DNA of 64,000 bases from positions 310,001 to 374,000 of the forward strand of contig JAUYRP010000011.1 of the NCBI GenBank assembly GCA_030696695.1, in the 5' to 3' direction. The notes under the pieces were generated by a model that was given only the letters and a program-made list of their open reading frames with translations, had not been told where the DNA came from and ran no database searches. Within the stretch, counting starts at the first letter, position 1. The number at the start of each line of letters is the position of its first letter. This document shows, piece after piece, positions 53,386-63,200 of the stretch. Source of the stretch: Methylophilus sp. GTDB taxonomy: Bacteria > Pseudomonadota > Gammaproteobacteria > Burkholderiales > Methylophilaceae. The translations under genes were made by a program, and so were the position numbers.

Positions 53386-54468
53386 TTACAAATTATTGCA
53401 AAAAATCACCAACTTAGATGCCAAGTCTGGCTGTTGTTGCAATGCTTGATTGGCGCTCTGCGTCTGCAATTTTACGGCTTCAAATTGAGCGAGATATGCA
53501 CGCCAAACTTCTGTTGTGATGTCCTCACTCGCCCATTGATGATGCATAGACTGAATTGCAGAAAATGTTTCAGTTGTGGCACTGGCATAAAATTGTTTCA
53601 AAAATGCATTGAGCTTTTCGATATGCGCGTTATCTTCTTGCAAATAAGGCTGCCATATAAACGGTTTATTGGCCCAAATCGCTCGAACCCAGCTATCTTC
53701 GCCACGTACAAAATTAATATCGCAATGTGCTAGCAACCCATCGTATTCGGCTTGCGATAAAAATGGGAGTACTTCCACAGTTAAACGCCCTGATTCTACT
53801 ATCTGACCCACTTCTAGATGTGTACGCCCAAAATAGTGGGCAACATGATTCAAAGTACTGGTGTTAGGAATATAGCAATGCACAGGTGCATCACCATTGG
53901 CTATTGCGTCCAGCAATTGACGGATGGGCGCGTGCGGATAGCAAAACAATGATAGCTTGAGTGTGGGCGGCTCTGGATGACTGAACACCGGCCTGATAGG
54001 ATGATAGCCAAAATTGAGCACCCCCCCTGTTTTATTGGTAAAGCCTGGAAAATAAAAATAGCGGGTTAAACCATTTTGTTGCGGTGAAGGCTTCTGGTGG
54101 AAATTTTCTACCCAAGACTCTGCTGACAAATACTCCAAATTGATCCATTGAGATGAGTGTGCCTGCATTGCATGTTGGTATGGGGCAGGCAGTCCGCACG
54201 AAAAGGCTTCAATCACCACTGCTGCAGCTTGACTGAAATCAGCATGGTCATGCCAATGTGCAATCTCTATCCCTGCAATCATTTGTGTAGGCAAAGCCAA
54301 ATTGAGTGTTGGGATGAGTCGTTGCGCTACTTGCAAATCATCGACCCAGAGTCGAACAGAGATGTGATGCGTGTAACTCAACTGCTGCGCCAAGCGCCAG
54401 CACACGCCAATATCACCAAAGTTATCGACAACTTTACAAAAAATATCCCAGTTTTTTTTATGCATCAC
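53386..54468 (-). CDS. earP: EF-P arginine rhamnosyltransferase EarP
   Basis: A 360-residue inverting GT-B glycosyltransferase. The N-terminus (WDIFCKVVDNFGDIGVCWRL) contains the catalytic aspartate region of EarP, and the C-terminal donor site contains CDINFVRGEDSWVRAIWANK, with PFIWQPYLQEDNAHIEKLNA following. It adds rhamnose from dTDP-rhamnose to Arg32 of EF-P. The pair efp-earP is conserved in beta- and some gammaproteobacteria. efp starts 51 bp downstream. Confidence 0.95.
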   Translation of the reverse strand: MMHKKNWDIFCKVVDNFGDIGVCWRLAQQLSYTHHISVRLWVDDLQVAQRLIPTLNLALPTQMIAGIEIAHWHDHADFSQAAAVVIEAFSCGLPAPYQHAMQAHSSQWINLEYLSAESWVENFHQKPSPQQNGLTRYFYFPGFTNKTGGVLNFGYHPIRPVFSHPEPPTLKLSLFCYPHAPIRQLLDAIANGDAPVHCYIPNTSTLNHVAHYFGRTHLEVGQIVESGRLTVEVLPFLSQAEYDGLLAHCDINFVRGEDSWVRAIWANKPFIWQPYLQEDNAHIEKLNAFLKQFYASATTETFSAIQSMHHQWASEDITTEVWRAYLAQFEAVKLQTQSANQALQQQPDLASKLVIFCNNL

Positions 54469-54474
54469 TCAATC

Positions 54475-54507
54475 AAAAAAGGCTTAATGCCTGATAAACA
54501 TTAAGCC
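54475..54507 (-). terminator. Intrinsic terminator of the metal-related genes
   Basis: On the minus strand GGCTTAATG - loop - CATTAAGCC is followed by TTTTTT. It lies 20 bp past the stop of the MerT-like gene and separates that transcript from earP. Confidence 0.88.
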
Positions 54508-54526
54508 CTCAGTGTAACAAAAAAGA

Positions 54527-54934
54527 CTAAATAAATAGTGGTGCTACAAATGCAAAAAATACGCCCACCATAAAAATGACCACAGATATCCAGTAAATCA
54601 GCAAGGCTTGCTTACGCGCTCGCATGCAGATTGCCGCTAGTGCAGAATCTGCAGGACAAGGCGCATTGCGTGCACGCCACTGAAAAAAACCTGCAATCGC
54701 TAACATTGCACCAGCAACCCCAAACACCAGTGGCTTATGTTCACTAATCCAAATAAGTTGCGGAAAGCTTGAGACTAGACTTGCCAGTGTTGCTGCCGAA
54801 CCAATGGCGACCAACGTGGCTGGCAAGGCACAACAAATCAATGTAGACCCACTGGTGAAAAGCGAGAGGATATTTGCTTTGCGCGCAGTGTTAACTGCAG
54901 ACAAATCCATTTCTGTTGGTAGGTTTGCCATCAT
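54527..54934 (-). CDS. MerT-like membrane protein
   Basis: A 135-residue protein with three to four hydrophobic helices. The first holds a vicinal cysteine pair (STLICCALPATLVAIGS), and a second cysteine pair occurs in the loop before the last helix (APCPADSALAAICMRARK). This matches the layout of mercury transporter MerT, where cysteine pairs in helix 1 and the inner loop relay the metal. No merA, merR or other mer gene is present, so the metal may be something else. It is coupled to the upstream MerP-like gene by a TAATG junction. Confidence 0.6.
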   Translation of the reverse strand: MMANLPTEMDLSAVNTARKANILSLFTSGSTLICCALPATLVAIGSAATLASLVSSFPQLIWISEHKPLVFGVAGAMLAIAGFFQWRARNAPCPADSALAAICMRARKQALLIYWISVVIFMVGVFFAFVAPLFI

Positions 54935-55275
54935 TATTTAGACTCCTGTTTGGCTTCTAACTCAGCTTTGATATGCGAAACAGTATGATCTGTGACTTCG
55001 ATAGAGGTCACATCATAACCAGCGTCTTTAATGATACTTTTGACTTGATCGTTAGAGAGTGCTTGGCCTTCTTTTAATTCCACTGCCACTACGCGCTGTT
55101 TTAAATTGACATAAACATCTTGTGTTTGCGATAACGCACGCATTTTCTTCTCAATACCCTGCGCACAAAATGCACACACCATGCCATTGACATTGGCTTT
55201 GATGGTTTGTGTTGCAAATGCAATATTGCTCATTAATGTAGAAAGTACAACAGTAGTCAATAATAGTTTTTTCAT
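54934..55275 (-). CDS. Exported heavy-metal-associated (MerP-like) protein
   Basis: A 113-residue protein with a signal peptide (MKKLLLTTVVLSTLMSNIAF, then AT) and one HMA domain with metal motif GMVCAFC in place of GMTCxxC, followed by IEKKMRAL and the C-terminal DAGYDVTSIEV. It would bind a soft metal ion such as Cu(I) or Hg(II) in the periplasm and hand it to the membrane partner. It has a tail of about 20 charged residues after the domain. Confidence 0.85.
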   Translation of the reverse strand: MKKLLLTTVVLSTLMSNIAFATQTIKANVNGMVCAFCAQGIEKKMRALSQTQDVYVNLKQRVVAVELKEGQALSNDQVKSIIKDAGYDVTSIEVTDHTVSHIKAELEAKQESK

Positions 55276-55359
55276 GATTTATTCCTTAGATAATTGGTAT
55301 AAGCTGTTTTTTGTTGATCAACGCAGTCATGTGACGAAGCATGCATCTGGAAAATTGGC

Positions 55360-56028
55360 TCAAAAGATGTACATAAAGTTAAGGCGCGGTTCGCGTGAAT
55401 TATTCACCCCAGCCTCAACAAAATAATTTTTGTTGATTAAACGCAACATAGGCGTGACTTCAATTTTTTCTGATAAGCCATTCATGTTGCGCGCTTCTAA
55501 AATAAACCATGGCTGTGTCTTGTCGTATTCACTCTCATAAAATGAAAACCCAGCACGTAACGAAGTAAAATCATGGTTGATGTCAGTGGCACGATAGAGG
55601 CGATGCGCAGCTTGAAAGTAGAGTCGTGTCGTTTCGTAATCAAACTGCACACCAGGTGTCACCATCACTTTATCAAAGCGATGATTTTCAGCTAGAGTTT
55701 TATCTAGACCTTGCAGTGCCCCTATGCCTCCTTGGAACCACAAGTTTGCCTGCGCGTGCGGCAGGTTCCAACGTTGAATTAAGCGGGTGTAGGTGAACTC
55801 TTCCAGCGTACGCGATTTCATGTTGTCATCCGCGCGCATATAAGTTGCCCCTAAGCCAAAGGCATCGCGCGGCGTAGTAGCATAATTCATGTTGAGCTCG
55901 CGCCAATTGTTATTGAAATCGCCCATGGCCATGAAAGATTCACTAAACCCCATGGGCGCGCTGTGTGCGGAAACACTGCACATGACTGCCGAAGCAGTCA
56001 GTAGTGTTTTAATACGTGTGTGATACAT
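55360..56028 (-). CDS. Exported beta-rich protein of unknown function
   Basis: A 222-residue protein with a signal peptide (MYHTRIKTLLTASAVMCSVS, then AHSA) and a mature part of alternating beta strands rich in aromatic residues (WRELNMNYATTPRDAFGLGA, FDYETTRLYFQAAHRLYRA) ending in aromatic MYIF, suggestive of a small outer-membrane barrel. The ATG at 56028 is chosen because AAAGGA lies 7 bp upstream and the signal peptide starts there; an upstream in-frame ATG at 56076 adds a hydrophilic extension. Role unknown, but it sits in a metal-related group. Confidence 0.75.
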   Translation of the reverse strand: MYHTRIKTLLTASAVMCSVSAHSAPMGFSESFMAMGDFNNNWRELNMNYATTPRDAFGLGATYMRADDNMKSRTLEEFTYTRLIQRWNLPHAQANLWFQGGIGALQGLDKTLAENHRFDKVMVTPGVQFDYETTRLYFQAAHRLYRATDINHDFTSLRAGFSFYESEYDKTQPWFILEARNMNGLSEKIEVTPMLRLINKNYFVEAGVNNSREPRLNFMYIF

Positions 56029-56114
56029 GATGATTCCTTTATCTAACCAGCTTGATGACGAGTGAATTGCCATCAAGGCTAATAATTTGTGTCCAAAATT
56101 TGGACGGAATTAGG

Positions 56115-56489
56115 CTATAAGATAAAAGAGATGGGTGGGCGTTGCAGACTTGAAGGTGTGATAGATACGTAGCTTAGATGTTTAAAATCAATTGGTTGCG
56201 AAATATTCACTGAGTAAACCAATTGCGGCTGTAGCAGAATGGCCGTTAAAGCACACAGGCTTGCACATACGCTCATGCAAAGAGAGTGATGAGACTGTTT
56301 TGTATCGGTGTTGTGTTCTGATTGAACGCTCGTCATGTCTTGATGGCACGGCATGGCCGCTTGTGTAGTCTCAACCTTATTTGATTGCATCATGCCGTTA
56401 CATACCAGCATATTGGCCGTGGCCAAGGCTTGTGTTGGCAATAAGACCATTAACAAATAAACAACAAGACGTGCGTAGCGTTTTAACAT
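56115..56489 (-). CDS. Exported Cys/His/Met-rich small protein
   Basis: A 124-residue protein with signal-type N-terminus (RLVVYLLMVLLPTQALA) and a mature segment with spaced metal ligands: MLVCNGMMQ, MPCHQDM, HHSLCMSVCASLC. A second hydrophobic stretch follows. The composition recalls DUF2946/CopL-type proteins linked to copper resistance, but no clear family match can be claimed. The longer frame from 56630 would overlap greB and is rejected in favour of the ATG at 56489. Confidence 0.6.
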   Translation of the reverse strand: MLKRYARLVVYLLMVLLPTQALATANMLVCNGMMQSNKVETTQAAMPCHQDMTSVQSEHNTDTKQSHHSLCMSVCASLCALTAILLQPQLVYSVNISQPIDFKHLSYVSITPSSLQRPPISFIL

Positions 56490-56523
56490 TCTGTATTTAA
56501 GATGTGGCCAATTGAGGAATGGT

Positions 56524-57045
56524 TCAACCAGTTGCTGATGTTTTTTTGGCGTCAAGCGCTGTAAACCGAATTTCAACCACTTCAAATGCTTCTTCCCCTT
56601 TGGGCGTGACCACACGCACGGTATCGCCAATGCTTTTGCCTAGCATGGCTTTGGCAAGCGGTGAAATCCAACTGATGTACCCTTTGGTTGGCTCGATTTC
56701 ATCTTTACCCACAATACGGTATGTGTGTTCGCTATCGTCCGCAAGGTTAAACAACGTCACCCATGCGCCAAAAAACACTTTTTCTAGGTGTTGCTGCAAA
56801 CTGCTATCTACAATTTCAGCCAAATCCATACGTCGCATTAAATGTCGACAACGACTATCAATTTGGCGCAACCTTCTTTTGCCATAAATATAATCGCCAT
56901 TTTCACTACGATCACCATTGCCCGCTGCCCAAGAAACCGTCCGCACCACCTCTGGGCGTTCTACTTTGTACAATTGATGAAATTCAGCCTGCAAAGTGGC
57001 AAAGCCCTCAGGGGTGATGTAGTTTTTCTCGTCACTAGCTGCCAT
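56524..57045 (-). CDS. greB: Transcription elongation factor GreB
   Basis: A 173-residue Gre factor: N-terminal coiled coil with the acidic tip region (WAAGNGDRSENGDYIYGKRR, the D/E residues that enter the polymerase channel) and C-terminal globular domain with YISWISPLAKAMLGKSIGD. The GKRRLRQID stretch is the GreB-type basic patch. It stimulates RNA cleavage in backtracked polymerase. The ATG lies 2 bp after the stop of the membrane protein gene upstream. Confidence 0.95.
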   Translation of the reverse strand: MAASDEKNYITPEGFATLQAEFHQLYKVERPEVVRTVSWAAGNGDRSENGDYIYGKRRLRQIDSRCRHLMRRMDLAEIVDSSLQQHLEKVFFGAWVTLFNLADDSEHTYRIVGKDEIEPTKGYISWISPLAKAMLGKSIGDTVRVVTPKGEEAFEVVEIRFTALDAKKTSATG

Positions 57046-57047
57046 CG

Positions 57048-57461
57048 TTACTCAATATCATCTTTTTGGATCATCTCAATTTGTGGATTATCTAACAATT
57101 GCACATCGCTCACAAAGTGGCGTGTTTCACCAAAGCAAGAAGTAGGCACGCCAATATGTTCTGAATAAATCAAACGCACACGCTTGCCTACAGTTTGGTT
57201 AATCCGCTTAGCGACGGCTTCATCACGTACTGAAAAAAAGAATTTTTCTGCTTGTGTGCCTGGCATAGACACCAATATCAATTCACCTTCATAGGTTTTA
57301 CAAATCCAACCTTTGTGTGAGAGTTTTTGCACATAGCCCGCTCGCTCGCCAGAAGAGTACACCCAAGTGATGGTTGCCCATGTGTAGAGTGCAAATAAGC
57401 CTATCGGAATCAGCACTAGACCTAGTGTGTATTTTAAAAACTTTGCCAAACCATCCAACAT
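57048..57461 (-). CDS. Hypothetical membrane-anchored protein before greB
   Basis: A 137-residue protein with one N-terminal membrane helix (about residues 10-34) and a soluble beta-rich domain containing GWICKTYEGELILVSMPGTQ and QTVGKRVRLIYSEHIGV. It resembles a conserved betaproteobacterial family of unknown function. Its stop is 2 bp from the greB start, so the two are translated together. Confidence 0.8.
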   Translation of the reverse strand: MLDGLAKFLKYTLGLVLIPIGLFALYTWATITWVYSSGERAGYVQKLSHKGWICKTYEGELILVSMPGTQAEKFFFSVRDEAVAKRINQTVGKRVRLIYSEHIGVPTSCFGETRHFVSDVQLLDNPQIEMIQKDDIE

Positions 57462-57593
57462 AATATTTCCCTCTAAGCCATGTTTACAAAAACTTACTGC
57501 ATCCCAAGATTATCTTACAAATCACACACACTTTTGTAGATTTTTAGTCATTCAATAGGTAAACAATTTAGCGGTGTAGTTTAGAATGCGTTT

Positions 57594-60299
57594 ATGTCTG
57601 CAATTGCTGAATCTACCCTCACCCTCTGCTCCACTGCGCGCCTAGCGCGAAAACTGTACCAAGCACAAATACAGCAATTCATACAAAGCGGCGCACTGCA
57701 GTGGCAAGCGCCCCAAGTGCAGACCTTACAACAGTGGTTGCAAAGTTACACTAGCTTTGCAATGCTGGCGGGAGAAGTGCCAGCCACCTACTTTACCCCC
57801 AACGTATTAGATAGCTTTACAGAGAGCATGTTCTGGCAACAAGCCATTGAGAGCTGCTTAGCCAAACATGCCTATGCAGCGTTATTTGATGTGCCTAGCT
57901 TGGCAAAAGCGGCTATCGCTGCCAATCAAATGTTGATTAACTGGCAAATTGCGGATGCAGATATTCAAGCGCATTTTACCAACGCAGAAACGCAGCAGTT
58001 TTTACGCTGGCGCAATGCTTTTTTTAAATTGTGCGAGCAACACCAAACTGTAACCCCAGCATGGCGTTTGCAACAACAAATCGACGCGGTTGCCCTATCT
58101 ACCTACCCTATACCCAAGCACATTACCTTGGCAGGGTTTGACCGCGTGACACCACTTGAGCAAAAGCTCATCCATATTTTGCAAGCAAAAGGCGTACAGA
58201 TTGAGCGCCATCAAATTGCGGTGGCAAACCCCAAAGTGGTTCAAGCGGGATTTCTTGATTTACACGCAGAGTGTAGAGCGGCAGTAGCATGGGCAAAGCA
58301 ACAACTTGCACAAAACCCCAATGCACAGTTGGCCATTATTTCTCCTGTACAAAGCAATGTGCGCCGCGTGTTGAGTGATTTATTGGATGATACGTTTCAT
58401 ACAGAAGCCCTATTGCCCAATCTTTACGAAACCCCAAGGATCTATGATTTTTCTGTTGGGCTGATGCTAAATGAACAGGCAATGTGTCGCACATCACTTA
58501 GATTATTACGTTTATGCAGCTCGCGCATAGCGACTTCGCAGGCTGACTTGAGCGCATTATTACTCGACGTGTATTGGAGTGCACTCCATGAACATGATGC
58601 GCGTTGCATTGCCGATGCACGCATGCGCAAACAATTGATACGCACATTAAGCTTGCCACAATTGCTGGCCTTAACCCGAGACAATGCTGCACTTACACAA
58701 CTCAATTTACATCTCAACTATATGCTAGCGGCGCAAAGTGAATGGACTGCATCAAGATTACCCTCAGCGTGGTCTCAAGCATTTACAACGTTATTGGCCC
58801 AAGTCAATTGGTCACAAACACACCCACTGAGTAGTCATGAATATCAGGCAAAACAGGCTTGGGACAAACTGTTATTGGCATTTGCTGCACTTGATAAGCT
58901 CACGGGAAATATAACTGCGCAAGATGCCGTACAAAAGCTACAACAACTTGCACGCAACCATATGTTTATGCCAGAAGCGACTGGAGACGTGCATATTCAG
59001 CTACTTGGTATGCTGGAGAACTTAGAGCAACCGATTGACGGCATTTGGGTGATGGGCACGAACGACCATTTATGGCCGCCTGCCACTGATCTTAATCCAC
59101 TATTACCAGCCACGCTGCAACGTCAATTACAAACCCCTGGCGCTACCCCCGATGCACAAGCTGCGTTTGCACAAAACATTCATACACGATTATGCAATAG
59201 CGCCAAAGAAGTGCTGTTCTCTTGGTCACATCAAGATGGTGACCGAGAATTGCGAGTTTCTCCTTTGTTAGCCAATATCCCGAGTACTTCATGGGATGTG
59301 TTAGCACCCAGTTTGGCAGAAACGCTGGCACAGCCGCAATCGTTAAAAATGCTGGATGACAGCATGGCACCGCCCTATTTAGCCTCGGAAAATTTAAAAG
59401 GTGGAAGCCAATTAATTGCAGCCCAAGCCGTTTGCCCAGCTTGGGCATACTATCAATATCGCTTGGGTGCCAAGGCATTAGAGGAACCCAGCAATGGCCT
59501 AGATAGCATGACGCGGGGTAATTTAGTGCATGCAGTATTGCAGTATTTTTGGTTGGCTTGCAAAGATGCCACAACGCTCAAACAATTAGATGATTCGGCG
59601 CTCAATCACATGGTGCATCAAGCCATCGAGCAAGCATTAGTCCCACTTAAACACGATTTACCAGACCAATTAATTAAGCTTGAACATCACCGCTTAAATC
59701 TGCTCATACACAGCTGGCTTAGCCTAGAAAAGCAGCGTGATGACTTTAGGGTAGATGCCTGTGAAGCACAGTATGCCATCCAGATTGCAGGCTTAGATAT
59801 CGTCTGCCGTATTGATAGAATCGATGCATTAGAGGACGGTAGTCTTGTCATCATTGATTACAAAACTGGGGCCAGCGACCCAAAAATGAGTAGTTGGACC
59901 GATGCCAGAATCAAAGAGCCACAGTTGCCTTTGTATGCCTCAATTGTGTTGAAAGACCAGCATGTGGTTGCAGTGTGCTTTGCTAAAGTAAACGCTCAAG
60001 AGTCTAAATTTACTGGGGTTGCCGATACTGAGGGCATTCCTAACATTACCTCCTTTGATCAACTCAAAAGCAACTCAGCTTTTAAAGCATTTGAACATAT
60101 GCCAGCACTTGTCGCACACTGGCATAGCAGCCTAACGCAACTTGCGCAAGAAATAGTACATGGCGTTGCTAGCGTGCAGTTTGAGGATGAAAACGACTTG
60201 ATGTATTGCGAAGTCAAACCACTGCTGCGTTTACCTGAACGGCAGTTGCAGTATGAGATGCAGCAAACCGCGCTTCCAAACTCGGGAGCCGTGATATGA
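57594..60299 (+). CDS. AddB/RexB-like PD-(D/E)XK nuclease of a recombination complex
   Basis: A 901-residue protein. The N-terminal 600 residues look like a degenerate superfamily 1 helicase (APQVQTLQQWLQSYTSFA at the start, then DGIWVMGTNDHLWPPATD). The C-terminal 270 residues are a PD-(D/E)XK nuclease domain: TRGNLVHAVLQYFW, VCRIDRIDALEDGSLVIIDY and KTGASDP, with D and the D-x-K pair visible. This fits the AddB-like protein of the betaproteobacterial AddAB-type break-processing enzyme. It overlaps the helicase gene by 4 bp (ATGA). Confidence 0.85.
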   Translation: MSAIAESTLTLCSTARLARKLYQAQIQQFIQSGALQWQAPQVQTLQQWLQSYTSFAMLAGEVPATYFTPNVLDSFTESMFWQQAIESCLAKHAYAALFDVPSLAKAAIAANQMLINWQIADADIQAHFTNAETQQFLRWRNAFFKLCEQHQTVTPAWRLQQQIDAVALSTYPIPKHITLAGFDRVTPLEQKLIHILQAKGVQIERHQIAVANPKVVQAGFLDLHAECRAAVAWAKQQLAQNPNAQLAIISPVQSNVRRVLSDLLDDTFHTEALLPNLYETPRIYDFSVGLMLNEQAMCRTSLRLLRLCSSRIATSQADLSALLLDVYWSALHEHDARCIADARMRKQLIRTLSLPQLLALTRDNAALTQLNLHLNYMLAAQSEWTASRLPSAWSQAFTTLLAQVNWSQTHPLSSHEYQAKQAWDKLLLAFAALDKLTGNITAQDAVQKLQQLARNHMFMPEATGDVHIQLLGMLENLEQPIDGIWVMGTNDHLWPPATDLNPLLPATLQRQLQTPGATPDAQAAFAQNIHTRLCNSAKEVLFSWSHQDGDRELRVSPLLANIPSTSWDVLAPSLAETLAQPQSLKMLDDSMAPPYLASENLKGGSQLIAAQAVCPAWAYYQYRLGAKALEEPSNGLDSMTRGNLVHAVLQYFWLACKDATTLKQLDDSALNHMVHQAIEQALVPLKHDLPDQLIKLEHHRLNLLIHSWLSLEKQRDDFRVDACEAQYAIQIAGLDIVCRIDRIDALEDGSLVIIDYKTGASDPKMSSWTDARIKEPQLPLYASIVLKDQHVVAVCFAKVNAQESKFTGVADTEGIPNITSFDQLKSNSAFKAFEHMPALVAHWHSSLTQLAQEIVHGVASVQFEDENDLMYCEVKPLLRLPERQLQYEMQQTALPNSGAVI

Positions 60300-63200
60300 C
60301 ACAACAAGCTGTAGCAAATGGGATTGCACCAGAGTTGATTTTGCCAGATTTAATTCTACAAGATACGCAGCACCGAATTGCTGCGTTAACGCTTCAATCA
60401 TATATTGTGGAAGCGCCAGCAGGTGCCGGTAAAACTGAACTGCTGACTCAACGCTATTTAAAACTGCTGGCTGTGGTAGATGCACCTGAGGAAATCATTG
60501 CGCTCACGTTTACCAATAAAGCCGCGGCAGAAATGCGCAACCGTATTTTAAAAAGCCTAGAGGCTGCGCAAAACAATGAGCCCATCGATGCGCCACATAA
60601 ACAGCAAACGCGTCAGTTGGCGTTAGCAGCGTTGCAGCATGCAGCGCGCCAACAATGGCAGTTACTAGCCCAGCCTTCACGTTTACGGATTCTGACGATT
60701 GACGCACTTTGCAGTAGTTTGGCCGCACAAATGCCGTTGCTTAGCCGTTTGGGTGGTCAACCTAAAGTGGCAGACGACCCAGACGCGCATTATTTAGAAG
60801 CCGCAAAACGTACACTCGCCATGGTGGCACAAGAAAAAGCATTAGATGCGCCCATTAGCACCGTGCTTAGCTTTATGCAAAACGATACGCAAAAGTTGGC
60901 TGACTTATTGGCGAGCATGCTAGCAAAACGTGAGCAATGGTTGCCATTGATCGGCACCCATCAAGCCATCAGTGTGGACGTCATTTCTGCCCAATGTGCA
61001 CATATCCTCAACAGTTGCATACAAAATAAATTGCATGATGCTCAACAAGTGTTTCCAGACAGATTGCAAACCATGCTCATGCCAGTTGCGCGCTTTGTGG
61101 CTAATAACCTTGGTGCAGAACACGCATTTTACCAATTACTGGATTGGCAGGACCCCTTAACCACGCAAGCAGAGCAGCTAAATGATTGGTTAGTGTTATT
61201 GCAATTAATGTTCACCAATGATGGTGAACTGCGCAAAACTGGCGGCCTCAATGTCAAAATGGGCTTTCCTAAAGACCATCCTGATAAAAAAACCCATATT
61301 GAAACATTTGAACAAGTGACTAACAGCATACAGGATACAAAGCCTCTGCTTGCGTTACGTCAATTACCATTGGTCACAGCGCAAGACCTCGCAGAAAACA
61401 GCCGCATTGTGCAAGCCTTTAGTTCTGTACTGCAATATGCCGCTGCACATTTGTTACAAGTGTTTCAAAGTGCTGGCGAAGTTGACTTTGTGGCGATTGC
61501 ACGTGCTGCGATTAATGCACTCAATGATGAACAAGGGGCCACAGATTTAGCCTTAAAGTTGGATTACAAGATAGCGCATTTATTGGTCGATGAATTTCAA
61601 GACACTAATGCTACACAAAAAGAATTACTAGAACTCTTAACGGCAGGATGGGAGCCGAATGGCCAACGTACCTTGTTCTGCGTGGGCGATCCCATGCAGT
61701 CTATCTACCGCTTTCGTAAAGCCGATGTGAGTTTATTTCTACAAGCAGCCAGCAATGGTATTGGGCATTTACCTTTACAAGCGCTCAAATTGTCGCGCAA
61801 CAATCGCTCTCATCCTAAAATTGTTGAATGGATTAACCAGCACTTTAGCCATATTTTTCCAAAAGAAGACAACACCTTAGAAGCAGCAATTAAATACCGT
61901 GACTTTATTGCCACGCGTGACTCAATTGCGGATGAAGGGGTGCAGGTACATCCTCTAGTAGTGCAAAGTGATGAAGAAAGTGCACTCGCAAACGCCTATG
62001 AAGCGCGATATGTAGCAGAGTTAATTGATCAAGAGCAGCAACGCGACGCGCAACAAAGTATTGCCGTGCTAGTGCGTTCACGCACCCATTTACACGATTT
62101 AGTATCTGAAATTCGGCGTAATTTTCCACATCTCAAATTCCAAGCCGTTGAGATTGAGGCCTTACATACCCGTCAAACTGTGCAAGATGCACTCTCGCTG
62201 ACGCGCGCTATGCTACATCGGGCAGACCGTGTGCACTGGCTGAACGTATTGCGCGCGCCTTGGTGCGGCCTAACGCTTGCAGATTTGCACTCACTGTGCG
62301 CGCACGACCACCATGCCACCATTTGGCAGTTGATGCAGCATGGTGAACACTTGAGTGAAGATGGGAAAGTGCGCTTACAGCATGTGCAATCCATTTTAGC
62401 GCAAGCCTTTGCACATCAAGGCAGAATGCCTTTACGCCGTTGGATTGAAAGCACTTGGCTACAACTAGGCGGAGGTAGCACGCTGGTGAACGCAGGGGAT
62501 ATCCGCGATGTGCAGACATTTTTTGACTTAATTGAAAAACTCGCTAATGGTCATGTGTTGGATTTTGCGCAATTAGAATCAGCCATGCAAAAACTCTACG
62601 CTGAACCCGATGTAGCGGGCAACGAACAGCTCCAATTTTTAACCATACACAAATCTAAAGGCTTGGAATTTGACTGCGTAATTTTACCAGCGCTGAATCG
62701 AAAACCCCGCCAGCCTGATGCACCCTTGATGCTGTGGGAAGAAGTACAAACCGAGGGTAGAACTCAATTGCTTGCGGCACCTTACAGCAAAACAAAAAAA
62801 CAAAGTGCACCCAATATTTACGACTACATTAAGCAACTTGAGGCGACACGCGCTAACAATGAAACAGCGCGCTTGCTCTATGTGGCAGCCACACGCACCA
62901 TACGCAAACTTCATTTGGTAGCCATCGCCAAGCGTAAAGAAAATAACGATATCACGCCTGCTAAGCAATCGCTGTTGGAACTGCTGTGGTCAAGCATACA
63001 ACAGTTTTTTGAGCTGGTCGAAGCCAAGCCACTACAAAACACGAACACACAAACGTTGGCTGATTTCATTCCAAAGTTAATGCGGCTTGAACAACCCATT
63101 CTACCAACAGCACTGCAAAACGTACAGATAATGCATGTGCAGCCAAACGTTAACAGCGACCACATAGCACCTAAAACGTTGGTGGCAGACACGCTGGCTA

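Noticed and set aside
56490-56630. Extended N-terminus of the Cys/His-rich exported protein from 56630
   Set aside because: It would overlap greB in another frame, and the signal peptide begins at the ATG at 56489.
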